A model generated the notes under the pieces. The model had not been told where the DNA came from. It made no database searches and was given only the letters and a program-made list of their open reading frames with translations. Both the position numbers and the translations under genes were made by a program. Positions 18,936-29,034 of a stretch of DNA of 29,034 nucleotides are shown piece by piece; the stretch's first letter is position 1; the number at the start of each line of letters is the position of its first letter. This DNA is from Chara braunii (taxonomy: Eukaryota > Streptophyta > Charophyceae > Charales > Characeae): contig BFEA01000344.1 in NCBI GenBank assembly GCA_003427395.1, forward strand, positions 820,785 to 849,818, written 5' to 3'.

Positions 18936-20377
18936 CAATATTTCTATGTTAACTACATAAAGCGGTGGCTGGGCATTGGCACAGGGAAGGTGCCGCCGAA
19001 GTAGTAGTGCGCTTTGAAGTGACATAAGTGTGACGCCGCACTGACGCAGTGACATTGGAGGCGAGTGACGGCGACTTCAAGTTTGAGGCTCTGTCAAGTT
19101 GTTGAGAGTGATTGTGTGTTGGGGAAGTGTCGCGGCAGATGATAATTTTTGAGGGAGTAGTGTAGATCTATTGCTTACGATTTGTTATGACGATCTTTTC
19201 ATCAAGCGGCGCGATTCTATACGGTCTTCTTGAGTGGGCCATTTTCTACAACTTCACTCAAGGTCAGTCAGTTGAATGACTCTGATATCCTTTCACACTT
19301 GTGTGAACCCTCACTTTGCTTGACCCTGCTTATTTTGAATGTCATGCATATGAATGAAAAGGTCTGACTTGAGTTTGGAATGATACTGTTTTCTTTTGAA
19401 CTTGTTTTTTTTGCTTGTTGTGCAGGTAGGTAGAAGGATGCTGACTAAGGAGATTGATTATGCCTATTAGAAATTAAGAAAAACATTGCCCTTTTTCTAC
19501 CTTTTACCTGCCTGCTTATCAAAAGGTTGTTGTTTTAAAAAGAATATTCAACGTGTATTGTAGAATGAACTCGATTGAAATAAAGCAGATAAGGTCAAAA
19601 GGGCTTAGTTTTTCCCAAGGATTGAACCATTTCTATCCCGAAATACCTTATCCACCTGTGCCTGTCCAAATGATTCTCATTCTCTATCTCATTCTGTTTC
19701 TTTTCGTCCAAGTTACTCTTGACTTAGGAGAAGTAAAAAATATATGAAAGCTACTACTTGCAGTGGACATCCTCTTTCTCTAGGAAGCATCTGGGGCGGG
19801 GGTTTGTTGCTTCAGGAGCTAACCCTGTTATCGACCCGGAGTGGACCGTTCTACGCGGGGGTACTTTGCCGATTCAGTGGAGACGGCCCGACTTCTTAGT
19901 ACTCAGACAAGGAGGAGTATCCCAGACCACTTCCTAGGAGCAGAGGCATGCAACACTTCAAGCAATGCACCTGATTTAGAATAATTCACAAAGCAGACAG
20001 TCATCCAAAAAAAAAGAAAACGGATGAAGATTGGTATGTGTGTCGAATCTTAGGTCAGCGGTAGGTTGGAATGAATGACTTTGACAGCGCGTCTTATCAA
20101 GTCCAAACTGAGGCAATTTGACTACCTTGTCGACTGCATCAACGTTAGTATCGGAAGCCAACTCTTTGTCGGCGGTTGATTGATTGTTTTGTGGTGTTTG
20201 ACCTGAGGATGGTCGGATTGTATTTTGATCTCGTGTTACCGGATATACTATATGATGATTTATTTATTTTTTAGTTATCATTTCATAGTGGATATATTTT
20301 TGTCGACTACGATCAAGTTATTTGGATATAATTATACATGGATGTTTTAAATATCTTTTGACTATGTGTCTAAGGGA
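18936..20377. other. Gene-free stretch
   Basis: There is no recognisable gene, RNA or repeat beyond the intron-like signals near 19262-19426. A 64-codon frame at 19553-19747 has no family features. The base composition becomes AT-rich after 20170. Confidence 0.45.
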
Positions 20378-20762
20378 CTACCTCCTTAACCCGAAAAAAA
20401 TGTACGTACCTTGTATACGAATACAACGTATGGGGTACGTTGTATTCGAATACAACGTACGTACGTTATAGAATAAATTTTATGGTACAACTTTTCAGAA
20501 GTCTGTAGTACCGCCATTGTTTTTATTTTTGTCTCAAATTTGGTTGGGAATTTCCCCAAGAACCTCAGGTAAAAGTTGTTTGCATTGCAATGTTGTACAA
20601 CATTTTTTTTTTCAGAGTTTTTACTGAAGTTTGTTTTAAATTGAAATTCTGAAAAATCAGTAAAAAATATTTTCATCCTTGTTTTTATTTTTTTCTCGAA
20701 TTTTTTCATGAATTTCGATAAAGACCCTAAGACAAACGTTGTTTGTATTGCATTCTTGTATA

Positions 20763-20802
<40 letters not shown>

Positions 20803-21001
20803 GATTTTTTTGATTATTTTAAAAAAATAAAGTTTTAAAAATTCGAGTACAACATACGTACGTTGTATTCGAATACAACGTACATATGTTATATTCGAAC
20901 GTACGTTTTATTCAGGGAAAAACAAGCGATTTCTGAAAACCAGATTTCCAGAGGTAACTCGAATAGAACGTACGTACGTTTTTTTCGGGTTAAAAAGGTA
21001 G
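20378..21001. mobile_element. 624-bp foldback element
   Basis: The ends form a long imperfect inverted repeat. The left end CTACCT-CCTTAACCCG continues into seven A and GTACGTAC (to 20409). The right end is its complement (20970-21001), with 23 of 24 bases matching in the inner part. Sub-terminal palindromes are built from GAATACAACGTAC (20418-20466 and 20841-20910). Inside are two diverged direct copies of an ~82-bp segment (20516-20597 and 20677-20760) and a (TA)13 tract. No frame encodes a transposase. No target duplication was found. Confidence 0.75.
20759..20802. repeat. (TA)n-(T)n tract
   Basis: About 13 TA units followed by about 18 T, inside the foldback element. Confidence 0.95.
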
Positions 21002-22526
21002 GATGAAGTTAGGTTTCACGCTTGGTTGAGACCGTCCTAGTCGGCCGACGTTTGTCCGCACGTAGGAGATCGGCGCCCCAGGAACGGACAACGTTTGGGT
21101 CCACATGACGTTTAACCAAGCGTACATATACTACAGCGAACGAGCAAACGCTCTCGGCTAACCTACCTCTGCAATTGCATTTAAAAGCTTTCGCACGTGG
21201 GTCAGTAGCTCGGTAGGGATACACCCCTAAAGGTGGTGACAACCCCTTAGGGAAGGAAAGCTTATGCCCCACGAGAACCTATTCTATTATAGGGGACCGC
21301 AGGATGTACGGCTGGTGCACCCGGCTAGAGCGGCGAAGGAGCGACGCGACCACGACCGTTTTTGCGGCTCTCAGGATTATTCTACGTCATTCTCGAGTTG
21401 TCTCTTGATTTTGTTTTGTTTAACTCCTGCGTGACATGGCCGGGAGAGCTCCCGCCTTTGCGAAAAAGGCAGGAGCCGATGCGCTCGACAACGCCAAACG
21501 AGGTAGTCGAGGAACTTGAAGACGAAGGAAAACAGTGGAGAAAGAAGAGGAGTAGCGACAAAGAAGGTGAAGAACGAGGTGAAGATGGTTAGCTCGCCAA
21601 ATTTCTAAAGGAATCAGACGAGGGAAGGAATGAAGTGGGGGCTTTTAAGTCGGCCGAATTAGTTGGTGGAAACGAAATCCCTATTGGAGTAGAGGTTGAA
21701 GAATTAGAGAGAAGAAGAAGATGGCGAAGAAAAATAAGGGAAGATGGAGATTGAGGACCAAGAGAGGGAGGCGAACACGTAGGAAGAAATAAAATAAATA
21801 ATAACAAAAATATGGCGGTGCATTTTCCCATGTTCTAGGGGAAGATTCATTCCCTACCTGCTCGTCGTCCCGTCTTGCTTTTTGTCGTGGTTGCCACGGC
21901 AGCCCCAACCCGATCCCACTGTTCGTCATCATCTTGGCCACCACAGTCGTCATGTTCGTCATCATGGTGATTGGCGTCGACGTGCTATTTGTCGTGTTCA
22001 TTCGTGGGCTCCATCCCGATTATTGGTGCACATCATGATTGTGATTTTTGTCCTACTCATAATTACTCATTCCAGTCGCGATCTTCTTCCTGTCCATGGC
22101 CTTTGTCTCTCGCGTAATCTTTTATCACCCCTTCCCAGATTTTGAAGGAATGTGGTCAAACTAACGACCATGTGCATTCATGTGTTTGTAATTGAATATG
22201 CGGGATGAACCGAAAGTCGAGATACGCAATGCCAAAATTGCCCAATAAATCCAATCGCAAAATTAATTGTGTATCTCTCCATTTCTAGAGGAAGTTTCTC
22301 ATTTTGTACGTGTAGCGAGTTGAGGTTGCGCGTTGCGTGTAATCGTGTTAGCGCTCGTAATCGCATTGGTCCGAGTGATCGTGTTGTTTGCTTGTGGTCA
22401 TGTATCCCACTTGTGGGTACTCGGCCTCATAACAATCATCCTCCGCTCGTGTTCCTATTCCACTCACAGTCGCATCGCTCGCCGGTATAGAGCGAGTCAG
22501 GTAGGGTTGCGGGATAAGGGGGTAGC
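21002..22526. other. Gene-free stretch
   Basis: 21002-21400 is GC-balanced. 21460-21780 is purine-rich, and its frames give Glu/Arg/Lys-rich peptides with no family match. A 76-codon frame at 21362-21592 is the best of these but is unsupported. I see nothing else. Confidence 0.45.
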
Positions 22527-24215
<1,689 letters not shown>

Positions 24216-25088
24216 GGGTCGGGTAATGTGGCTTCGGTTTGGCCTGACCGCTTTGTTTATTTGATTTCTTCTACAACTAGACAATATGGCTTCGGTCAGG
24301 CCTAGTTGATGTGTCTTCTTTACAGTCAATCAATATGGCTTTGGTCAGGCTTGGCTGTTGTATTTTTTTGTCTTTTTAGCAATCAGACAGTGTGGCTACG
24401 GTCAGGTCTGATTGTCATACCTTTGTAAGTTGTTATCTGTGCAGCCAGACAATATGACTTCGGTTTCTATGGTTCACGATGCTATGTCGTCCTGTTCCTT
24501 ACTCCAACCGGACATTGTGGCTTCAATCAAGTCTCGTTGTTGTTCTTGTAGTGAATTGTTTGTTGAAATGGTTTAATAATTGGGTAATGTGGGTTTGGTC
24601 AGATCCAACTACTTGGTTTTTTTTTAGGGAGGTTTTGACCGATGACTAAGTTTCAGTTTGGCTCAGTTTGAGATCGCGCATATGAAATCAGAGACTGAAA
24701 ATATGAGTTTTTTTTACAAATATATTATAAATATATTATAAATATATTATAAATTTATTATTAAACAAAGCTAGTTAGACAATGTAGCTTCGGTTTGGTC
24801 TGACTATAGCTTATCAGAAGAAAAAAAAAAAAGTACTTTATTAAGAATAGAATGAGTGTAACCTAAGGCGGACTGAGCAATGTGGTTTCGGTTTGGTTCA
24901 GTTTTAATATTCAAAAGATAAAAAAACTCAAAAATATATTATAAATTAAATATTAAACGTTTGGCAAGGCTAGACAATGTAACTTCGGTTTGGTCTAGTT
25001 AACTTCCTAATGAAGAGAGTAGTTGTGTCCTTTGTTTGTGTATACAAACACAAACGTTAAGCAATGTGGCTTTGGTTTGACTTAACCT
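24216..25088 (+). ncRNA. Array of eleven covarying 9-17-9 stem-loops
   Basis: Eleven 35-nt units start at 24216, 24274, 24323, 24380, 24442, 24505, 24577, 24772, 24870, 24967 and 25054. Each has a 17-nt loop close to AATRTGGCTTCGGTYWG, bounded by 9-nt arms. Arm sequences differ between units (CAACTAGAC/GCCTAGTTG, CAATCAGAC/GTCTGATTG, TAGTTAGAC/GTCTGACTA). Even so, 7-9 of 9 positions pair in ten units, counting G-T. The unit at 24442 has lost its right arm.

By my count there are about eleven G-T oppositions and three A-C, which favours folding of the + strand as RNA. Within the loop several units can form a short TGGC/GTCA stem capped by TTCG or TACG, a UNCG-type tetraloop. I know of no described family with this plan. 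It may be a structured non-coding RNA or a proliferating hairpin. Transcription is not shown. Confidence 0.55.
24718..25001. repeat. AT-rich unit duplicated within the hairpin array (~195 bp apart)
   Basis: AAATATATTATAAAT followed by TATTAAAC precedes the hairpin at 24772 and again, at about 24933, the hairpin at 24967. A segment containing hairpin plus leader was therefore duplicated. The first copy has a triple ATATATTATAA tandem (24718-24760). Confidence 0.7.
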
Positions 25089-25364
25089 GCTTATGTCATA
25101 TGTAAGTAAGGGTATTCGGGTTTATTCAGTCGAGAGACAATTAACTATTTATGATAATTTTAAGAAGAATTTGAAGTTTTGGTGATAGTATTTACTCACT
25201 GTGGTATGAACTTCAAGTTGCATGTGATTGAGTGTGATCTCTACTTGTTTTGAGTCTAAGTTTCGATAGGTAATTGTTTTAGAGGCTTGCTACGTGCTGG
25301 AGCTATAGGAGTTAGTTCAGTTTCTTCATTTTCTGAGTCAAGTTTATTCCCTATAGTTGGCTTT

Positions 25365-25760
25365 CTATAAATTTTGGAAAGACATTTTTGCTAAGGGGAG
25401 TATTATCCAAAATTTTGCAAAACCTAGAAGTTAGTTAAATTCTGTCTTTACAAAATTTAAGTTTTATCTTGAGTTTATATTTAACTTAGTATAAATATGA
25501 GAAACCTACTTTTTTAGGGGAGGTGTTGCCAAAATCTCTACTAATTCAGGGAGTTCGATAAAAATCGACTCTGTAAAACCAAAGATCCCTTTCAAATTTC
25601 ATATTCAATCTTATATAAATTCTGCAACGACACGGTTTCTAGGGGAAGTGTTGCCAAAACTTTCTGTTATCTGGAAGAGTTTTAATATTTTAGAACTTTT
25701 AAAGTTTGCCAGTGACAGTCTGACCTTGCTTTAGGGAAGATACCGCCGAATTTCTTGACA
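25365..25760. repeat. Degenerate tandem repeat, ~122-bp period
   Basis: Four copies of AGGGGAGGTGTTGCCAAAAT start at about 25394, 25516, 25641 and 25732 (spacing 122, 125 and ~91). The first three are preceded by TATAAAT 22-30 bp earlier. The word resembles the polypurine tract plus TGTTG start of a plant LTR, but the spacing is too short for LTRs. There is no coding sequence. Confidence 0.65.
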
Positions 25761-26438
25761 TTTTTAGACTGATATAAAAGGTAAGGTAATAAGGTTGAGT
25801 ATTTCATACTCATTTAAGCATAACTTGGACACTGGCCTGTGATGTGTTGCATGACATTTTCATTCAAATTATCTTTTAGCTTGACTAGCTTCACGTGGAT
25901 CCTACGAGGATTATCATCTGTTATCTTTTGATAATAGACCGATTTCTGACTCAACTCTAACTCATTCTCGCTACTCAACCTAAGGTCTTAGCCATTGCGG
26001 GTTGAATTATCTCTTTTACCCAAAATTTTATTAAATGGTCAATTAAAAAATAGTGAATATTTTTCTTTTGGAATGTTGGACAAAGGTCGGGGCTTGCGTG
26101 AATAAGGCAAGGGGTGTGAGTGCAAAGAGTGGTTGAAGTTGACCCCGTGTAGGGTGTGGTACGTCGATGATTGAATCTGTGGTGTAATTGAAGGTATGTT
26201 TTTGAGATTCGAAGTTCGGATTTGACTTCGTCGATGATCATCTGTATATTTTGAAGAAAATCTCATTGTGATTGTGAGAGTGTTACTGATAGCCTCGTGT
26301 TTTATAACCTCGTTATATTTTTATTTGGTGTATACTCATGATCTACTTTGATCGTATATAAGGATTGAGTAGACTCATGTCGAGAGAAAAAAAAAGGTTC
26401 CCTTTTACTTCTCCTTTTTGAATTTTTATAGTTCGACT

Positions 26439-26442
<4 letters not shown>
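25761..26442. other. AT-rich gene-free stretch
   Basis: No gene, RNA or clear repeat was recognised. Confidence 0.5.
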
Positions 26443-26504
<62 letters not shown>

Positions 26505-26542
26505 AAAAAAAAAAAAAAATCTTCTTCTTCTTCTTCTTCTTC
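26443..26542. repeat. (GA)n-(A)n-(CTT)n compound microsatellite
   Basis: About 29 GA units (26443-26500), about 19 A, then about seven CTT units (26520-26542). Confidence 0.97.
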
Positions 26543-26623
26543 GGTAGGATAGACAGTTTCGTGGCCTACCCGCACATTTTTTTTTCCATGATTTATTGCT
26601 TTTCTATTTATATTTTTTTCTTC

Positions 26624-26924
26624 TTCCATCCGTTCATAAGACGTGCGACTCAACCACGTGTTTGATTTTTGTTGTTGTTGTTGTTCTTCTTCTTCTTCTT
26701 TGTCTTTTTTTTTTTTTTTTCTTTTTCTTCTTTGTCTTTTTTTTCTTCTTCTTCTTCTTCTTCTTCTTCTTCTTCTTCTTCTTCCCACAAATAAAAATAT
26801 GTGTGGCTCAGCCGAGGGTTTTTTTCCCCCTTATGTTTGCCTTTCTTCTTCTTCTTCTTCTTTTTCCATCCGATAATACGAAAGCGTGACTCAATGGATA
26901 ATACTTCTTCCATCCGATAATACA
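26624..26924. repeat. (CTT)n/(GTT)n tracts interleaved with a ~36-bp repeat
   Basis: CTTCCATCCG with ATAATACGAA and CGTGACTCAA recurs at about 26624, 26864 and 26907, and in decayed form at about 26784. Tracts of GTT, CTT and T lie between (26671-26783 and 26847-26866). The whole has been amplified together. Frames through it are poly-Phe/Leu or poly-Glu/Lys/Arg artefacts. Confidence 0.75.
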
Positions 26925-27009
26925 AACGAGCAACTCGGCAACTCGTTCCCCCTCCCCTTTTTTTATTTTGTCTTCTTCTTTTATTTTTCTTATGTGTGTG
27001 CGTGCGTGT

Positions 27010-27013
<4 letters not shown>

Positions 27014-27072
<59 letters not shown>
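27014..27072. repeat. (GA)n microsatellite
   Basis: About 28 GA units, preceded by a TG-rich TGTGTGTGCGTGCG segment. Confidence 0.97.
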
Positions 27073-27077
<5 letters not shown>

Positions 27078-27500
27078 CTCTACGCCACTCTATGTTGTCG
27101 TCATCGCCATGGTCTACGTCGTGCGCTGCAATCACCATCGCCTAGCGCCGCCTTTGAGAGACCTCGCTCCCTCGCCTGGTCTGCAACGGCCGCTGTGATC
27201 GCCACCGCGCGGTTGAGGATTCGACCTCTGGAACCGCTGTCATGGTTGCCCACCTGTGACGGGCCCAGCAGGGTCGGCACGGGGGCGGGTCATGTGCTTG
27301 GAGAGTGTGCGGAGGAGAAGGGGGCCCGAGGGCAGCCAGGGGCATTCGTTCGTTTCAACGGGAGGACGACATCGACAACCGATATAAACAGGCATCTCGA
27401 CGGGCGACTTCGAGTACAAGCGGCATCAAAGGACACCATCTACGGGACACGGACTGGGGAACAACAGGGGGCTTTGACCATGAGTCACTAGGCAAGTGGG
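27073..27500. other. Unassigned GC-rich leader of the hAT relic
   Basis: Frames are open through part of this stretch but show no family features. It may be the 5' part of the same transposon. I found no terminal inverted repeat. Confidence 0.4.
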
Positions 27501-28830
27501 TCTAGGAAAAATTTCGTTCATCCCCATGTCATACGCCGAGATGACGAAGTTGAGGAGGGCCTTGTGCATTTGGAAGTATGTGATATAGGGGCAGAGGGTA
27601 GGATCATGGGAGAAGATCCACGGGACATCAAATTGAGATGCAAGTTGTGCAAACACGTGTGGCAGGGAAACTAGTCCAACACCGCTTTATATTTCGTTCA
27701 GCGGAAAAAGTGCCCGGTTGCAGAGCTGGGCGACGTGGGCGTGCTTGTCGACATATGGAATGACACAAAATATAAATTCGTTGATGCGCACGTGAGGTCC
27801 ATTCGCACATACATGGAGGCTGAAGGCATTAGAGACTTGCTGCACCTCCGCGAGTGCCGCTTTCCACTGCACCTACGGATGAGGTGCAAGACGTGTTGGG
27901 TAAGATGGAGTGCGAGATGTGAGGCGAGAGGCGCGATGGTGGTGACCAAGCCAGCGGTGTGGAGTTGGAAGGGAGGTGGTCATGACGTCGTGTGGGCTAG
28001 GCAGTGGAGTACGCACGACATAAGAGGGAGCGGGGAGAGACATGGGAAAACGGAAGGTGGTGGGGGCGGATGACGCTCCGACTCGACTGGGGAAGAGGGT
28101 CCGCCACAACACAATGAAAGAGGTTTACGATGCAGAGAAGCGGATGTTATTCGGTTACAAGTTTCTGCAGTGGGTGTATGGCGCTAGCATTCTGTTTAAC
28201 GCCTTCAGTATACAGTCATGGAGGGAAGTCCAGAAGGCAGCATCAGACTTGCCTCGAGGTGTGCACCCAGGATTTCCCCCCTTCAAGGAAATCAGCGGTG
28301 CTGACATTCCTTAGCAGAGGGTGAAGGTGGCGGCCATGCTCCGGGAGGTCCGAGAGGCTTCGTTCACAACAGCGCCACCGTGTTGTCAGATGGTAGGAAG
28401 TCTCATGACGCACGACTGATCGTGCACTTCCTTGTCGTGGACGTCAATGACGCCCTTCCTCTATGCCACCATCTGCCATGACGGGTCTGTCCCCAAGACG
28501 GGGCCCATTGTCTTTTGCAGGTGAGGCAAATTACTTGGCTCCCTTCCTTGACCCACATTTGTGACTTGATGTTGTCAGACATAGGGGCACGAGTGGATAG
28601 GGCCAAAGATACGAGCATCCGTGCTCGAGCGTTGGTGCAATTTATCAAATTGCGTATCGCGACTTTCTCCCTTTACAGGAAGAAGAGCCCTGATATTGTG
28701 CTTATTCACCCGGTTGAAACACGTTTAACGTAAGTTTTCCTGTTGCCAACGTGTGTGGCCAAAAGATGCGATGTCGGTGCGAATACCTTTACAAGCTACG
28801 TTATCAACTGTCCGATGGGGAGACGTCTCC
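27501..28830 (+). pseudogene. hAT-superfamily transposase relic (BED finger, DUF659-type)
   Basis: The intact protein would cut and paste a hAT DNA transposon. The first part (27501-28073) reads MGEDPRDIKLRC, then CKLCKHVWQGN and a TAG at 27672-27674. VQRKKCPVAELGDVG and IWNDTKYKF follow. This is a BED-type zinc finger whose expected His is Tyr (27690-27692). A frame change leads to 28042-28314 (KRVRHNTMKEVYDAEKRM, then LPRGVHPGFPPFKEI), which ends in TAG.

A further shift gives VLSDGRKSHDARLIVHFLV (about 28380), the DUF659-like first catalytic region. Another gives DGSVPKTGPIVF (28480-28510), joined abruptly to ITWLPSLTHICDLMLSDIG (28521 onward). The segment normally between them, with a catalytic Asp region, is missing. 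Homology fades after 28740. The family is known from memory of plant and charophyte proteins. The C-terminal dimerisation region is absent. Confidence 0.75.
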
Positions 28831-28850
28831 AAGAAACGGTCGGGGGGGGA

Positions 28851-28872
28851 GTTGTCCGGGATTCCGGACAAC
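28851..28872. repeat. Perfect 9-bp-arm hairpin followed by T7
   Basis: GTTGTCCGG and CCGGACAAC flank GATT; seven T follow at about 28875. It sits just past the end of recognisable hAT homology. It is not a bacterial terminator in this context. Confidence 0.7.
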
Positions 28873-29034
28873 GGTTTTTTTGCCCCTTCCCCAAAAAAAA
28901 AAACATAAAAAGAAAAGTGAAGGGGGTCTATGCACTGCCAGGGGATCCCCCCCAAAATAATTGAGTGCATTTTAAGCATAAAAAAATAAAAAAATAAAAT
29001 AAAAACAGGGTTTGGGGGGGGGGGGGGGGGGGGG
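28873..29034. other. Low-complexity tail ending in poly(G)
   Basis: A runs, AAAATA repeats (28979-29004) and 21 G (29014-29034) reach the window edge. A long G run at a contig edge is often a sequencing or assembly limit. Confidence 0.7.

Noticed and set aside
21362-21592. 76-codon charged frame
   Set aside because: Purine-rich low complexity, with no domain or supporting signals.
24216-25088. CRISPR array
   Set aside because: The conserved part is a loop between variable complementary arms, spacing is irregular (49-195 bp), and the sequence is eukaryotic.
25394-25760. LTR boundaries with polypurine tracts
   Set aside because: The AGGGGAG-TGTTG words resemble LTR starts, but the ~122-bp spacing and absence of TG...CA units fit a tandem repeat instead.
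26438-27138. Poly-Arg/Lys/Glu and poly-Phe frames
   Set aside because: Translations of CTT/GAA and T tracts.

Overview
This window reads as intergenic, repeat-dominated nuclear DNA of a eukaryote in the plant lineage. The evidence is a plant-type L1-clade LINE (exo-endo-phosphatase endonuclease, reverse transcriptase and a zf-RVT zinc site), a BED-finger/DUF659-type hAT transposase relic, long (GA)n, (CTT)n and (TA)n microsatellites, and no operons or bacterial signals. The hAT relic and the general texture recall the repeat-rich genomes of charophyte algae such as Chara. That is an inference from recollection, not a search. No intact host protein-coding gene could be supported. Most open frames here are chance frames, or frames kept open by tandem repeats whose period is a multiple of three.

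Layout. Positions 1-1612 hold microsatellites, a 100-bp inverted-repeat element (275-374), an 18-bp palindrome and a degenerate 30-bp-period minisatellite (about 1060-1612). Positions 1825-2100 are the left part of a dispersed palindrome-bearing repeat ('repeat P'). A near-complete but dead LINE follows (about 2101-10176, + strand), and repeat P appears to resume at 10177 after the LINE poly(A), so the LINE looks nested in it. LINE ORF1 (3058-5550) and ORF2 (5547-9803) overlap by ATGA. Each keeps one reading frame over its whole length, broken only by nine in-frame stops (six TAG, two TGA, one TAA).

Positions 10500-12760 have no recognisable gene. Positions 12763-13471 carry three more copies of repeat P on the opposite strand. 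A possible solo LTR (13472-13964), tRNA-like modules and a three-copy ~165-bp repeat (14173-14960) follow. An assembly gap fills 16729-17699. Positions 18130-19430 contain a TATA-box-like site, a 54-bp minisatellite and intron-like splice signals, but no recognisable product. A 624-bp foldback element with imperfect terminal inverted repeats occupies 20378-21001.

The most striking region is 24216-25088. It holds eleven 35-nt units, each a 9-nt left arm, a 17-nt conserved loop and a 9-nt right arm. The arm sequences differ from unit to unit but stay complementary in ten of eleven. G-T oppositions far outnumber A-C mismatches, which points to a structure kept in + strand RNA, and the loop carries a UNCG-like core. 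A ~122-bp tandem repeat follows (25365-25760), then CTT/GA microsatellites. A frameshifted, internally deleted hAT transposase pseudogene (about 27501-28830) and a terminal G run close the window.
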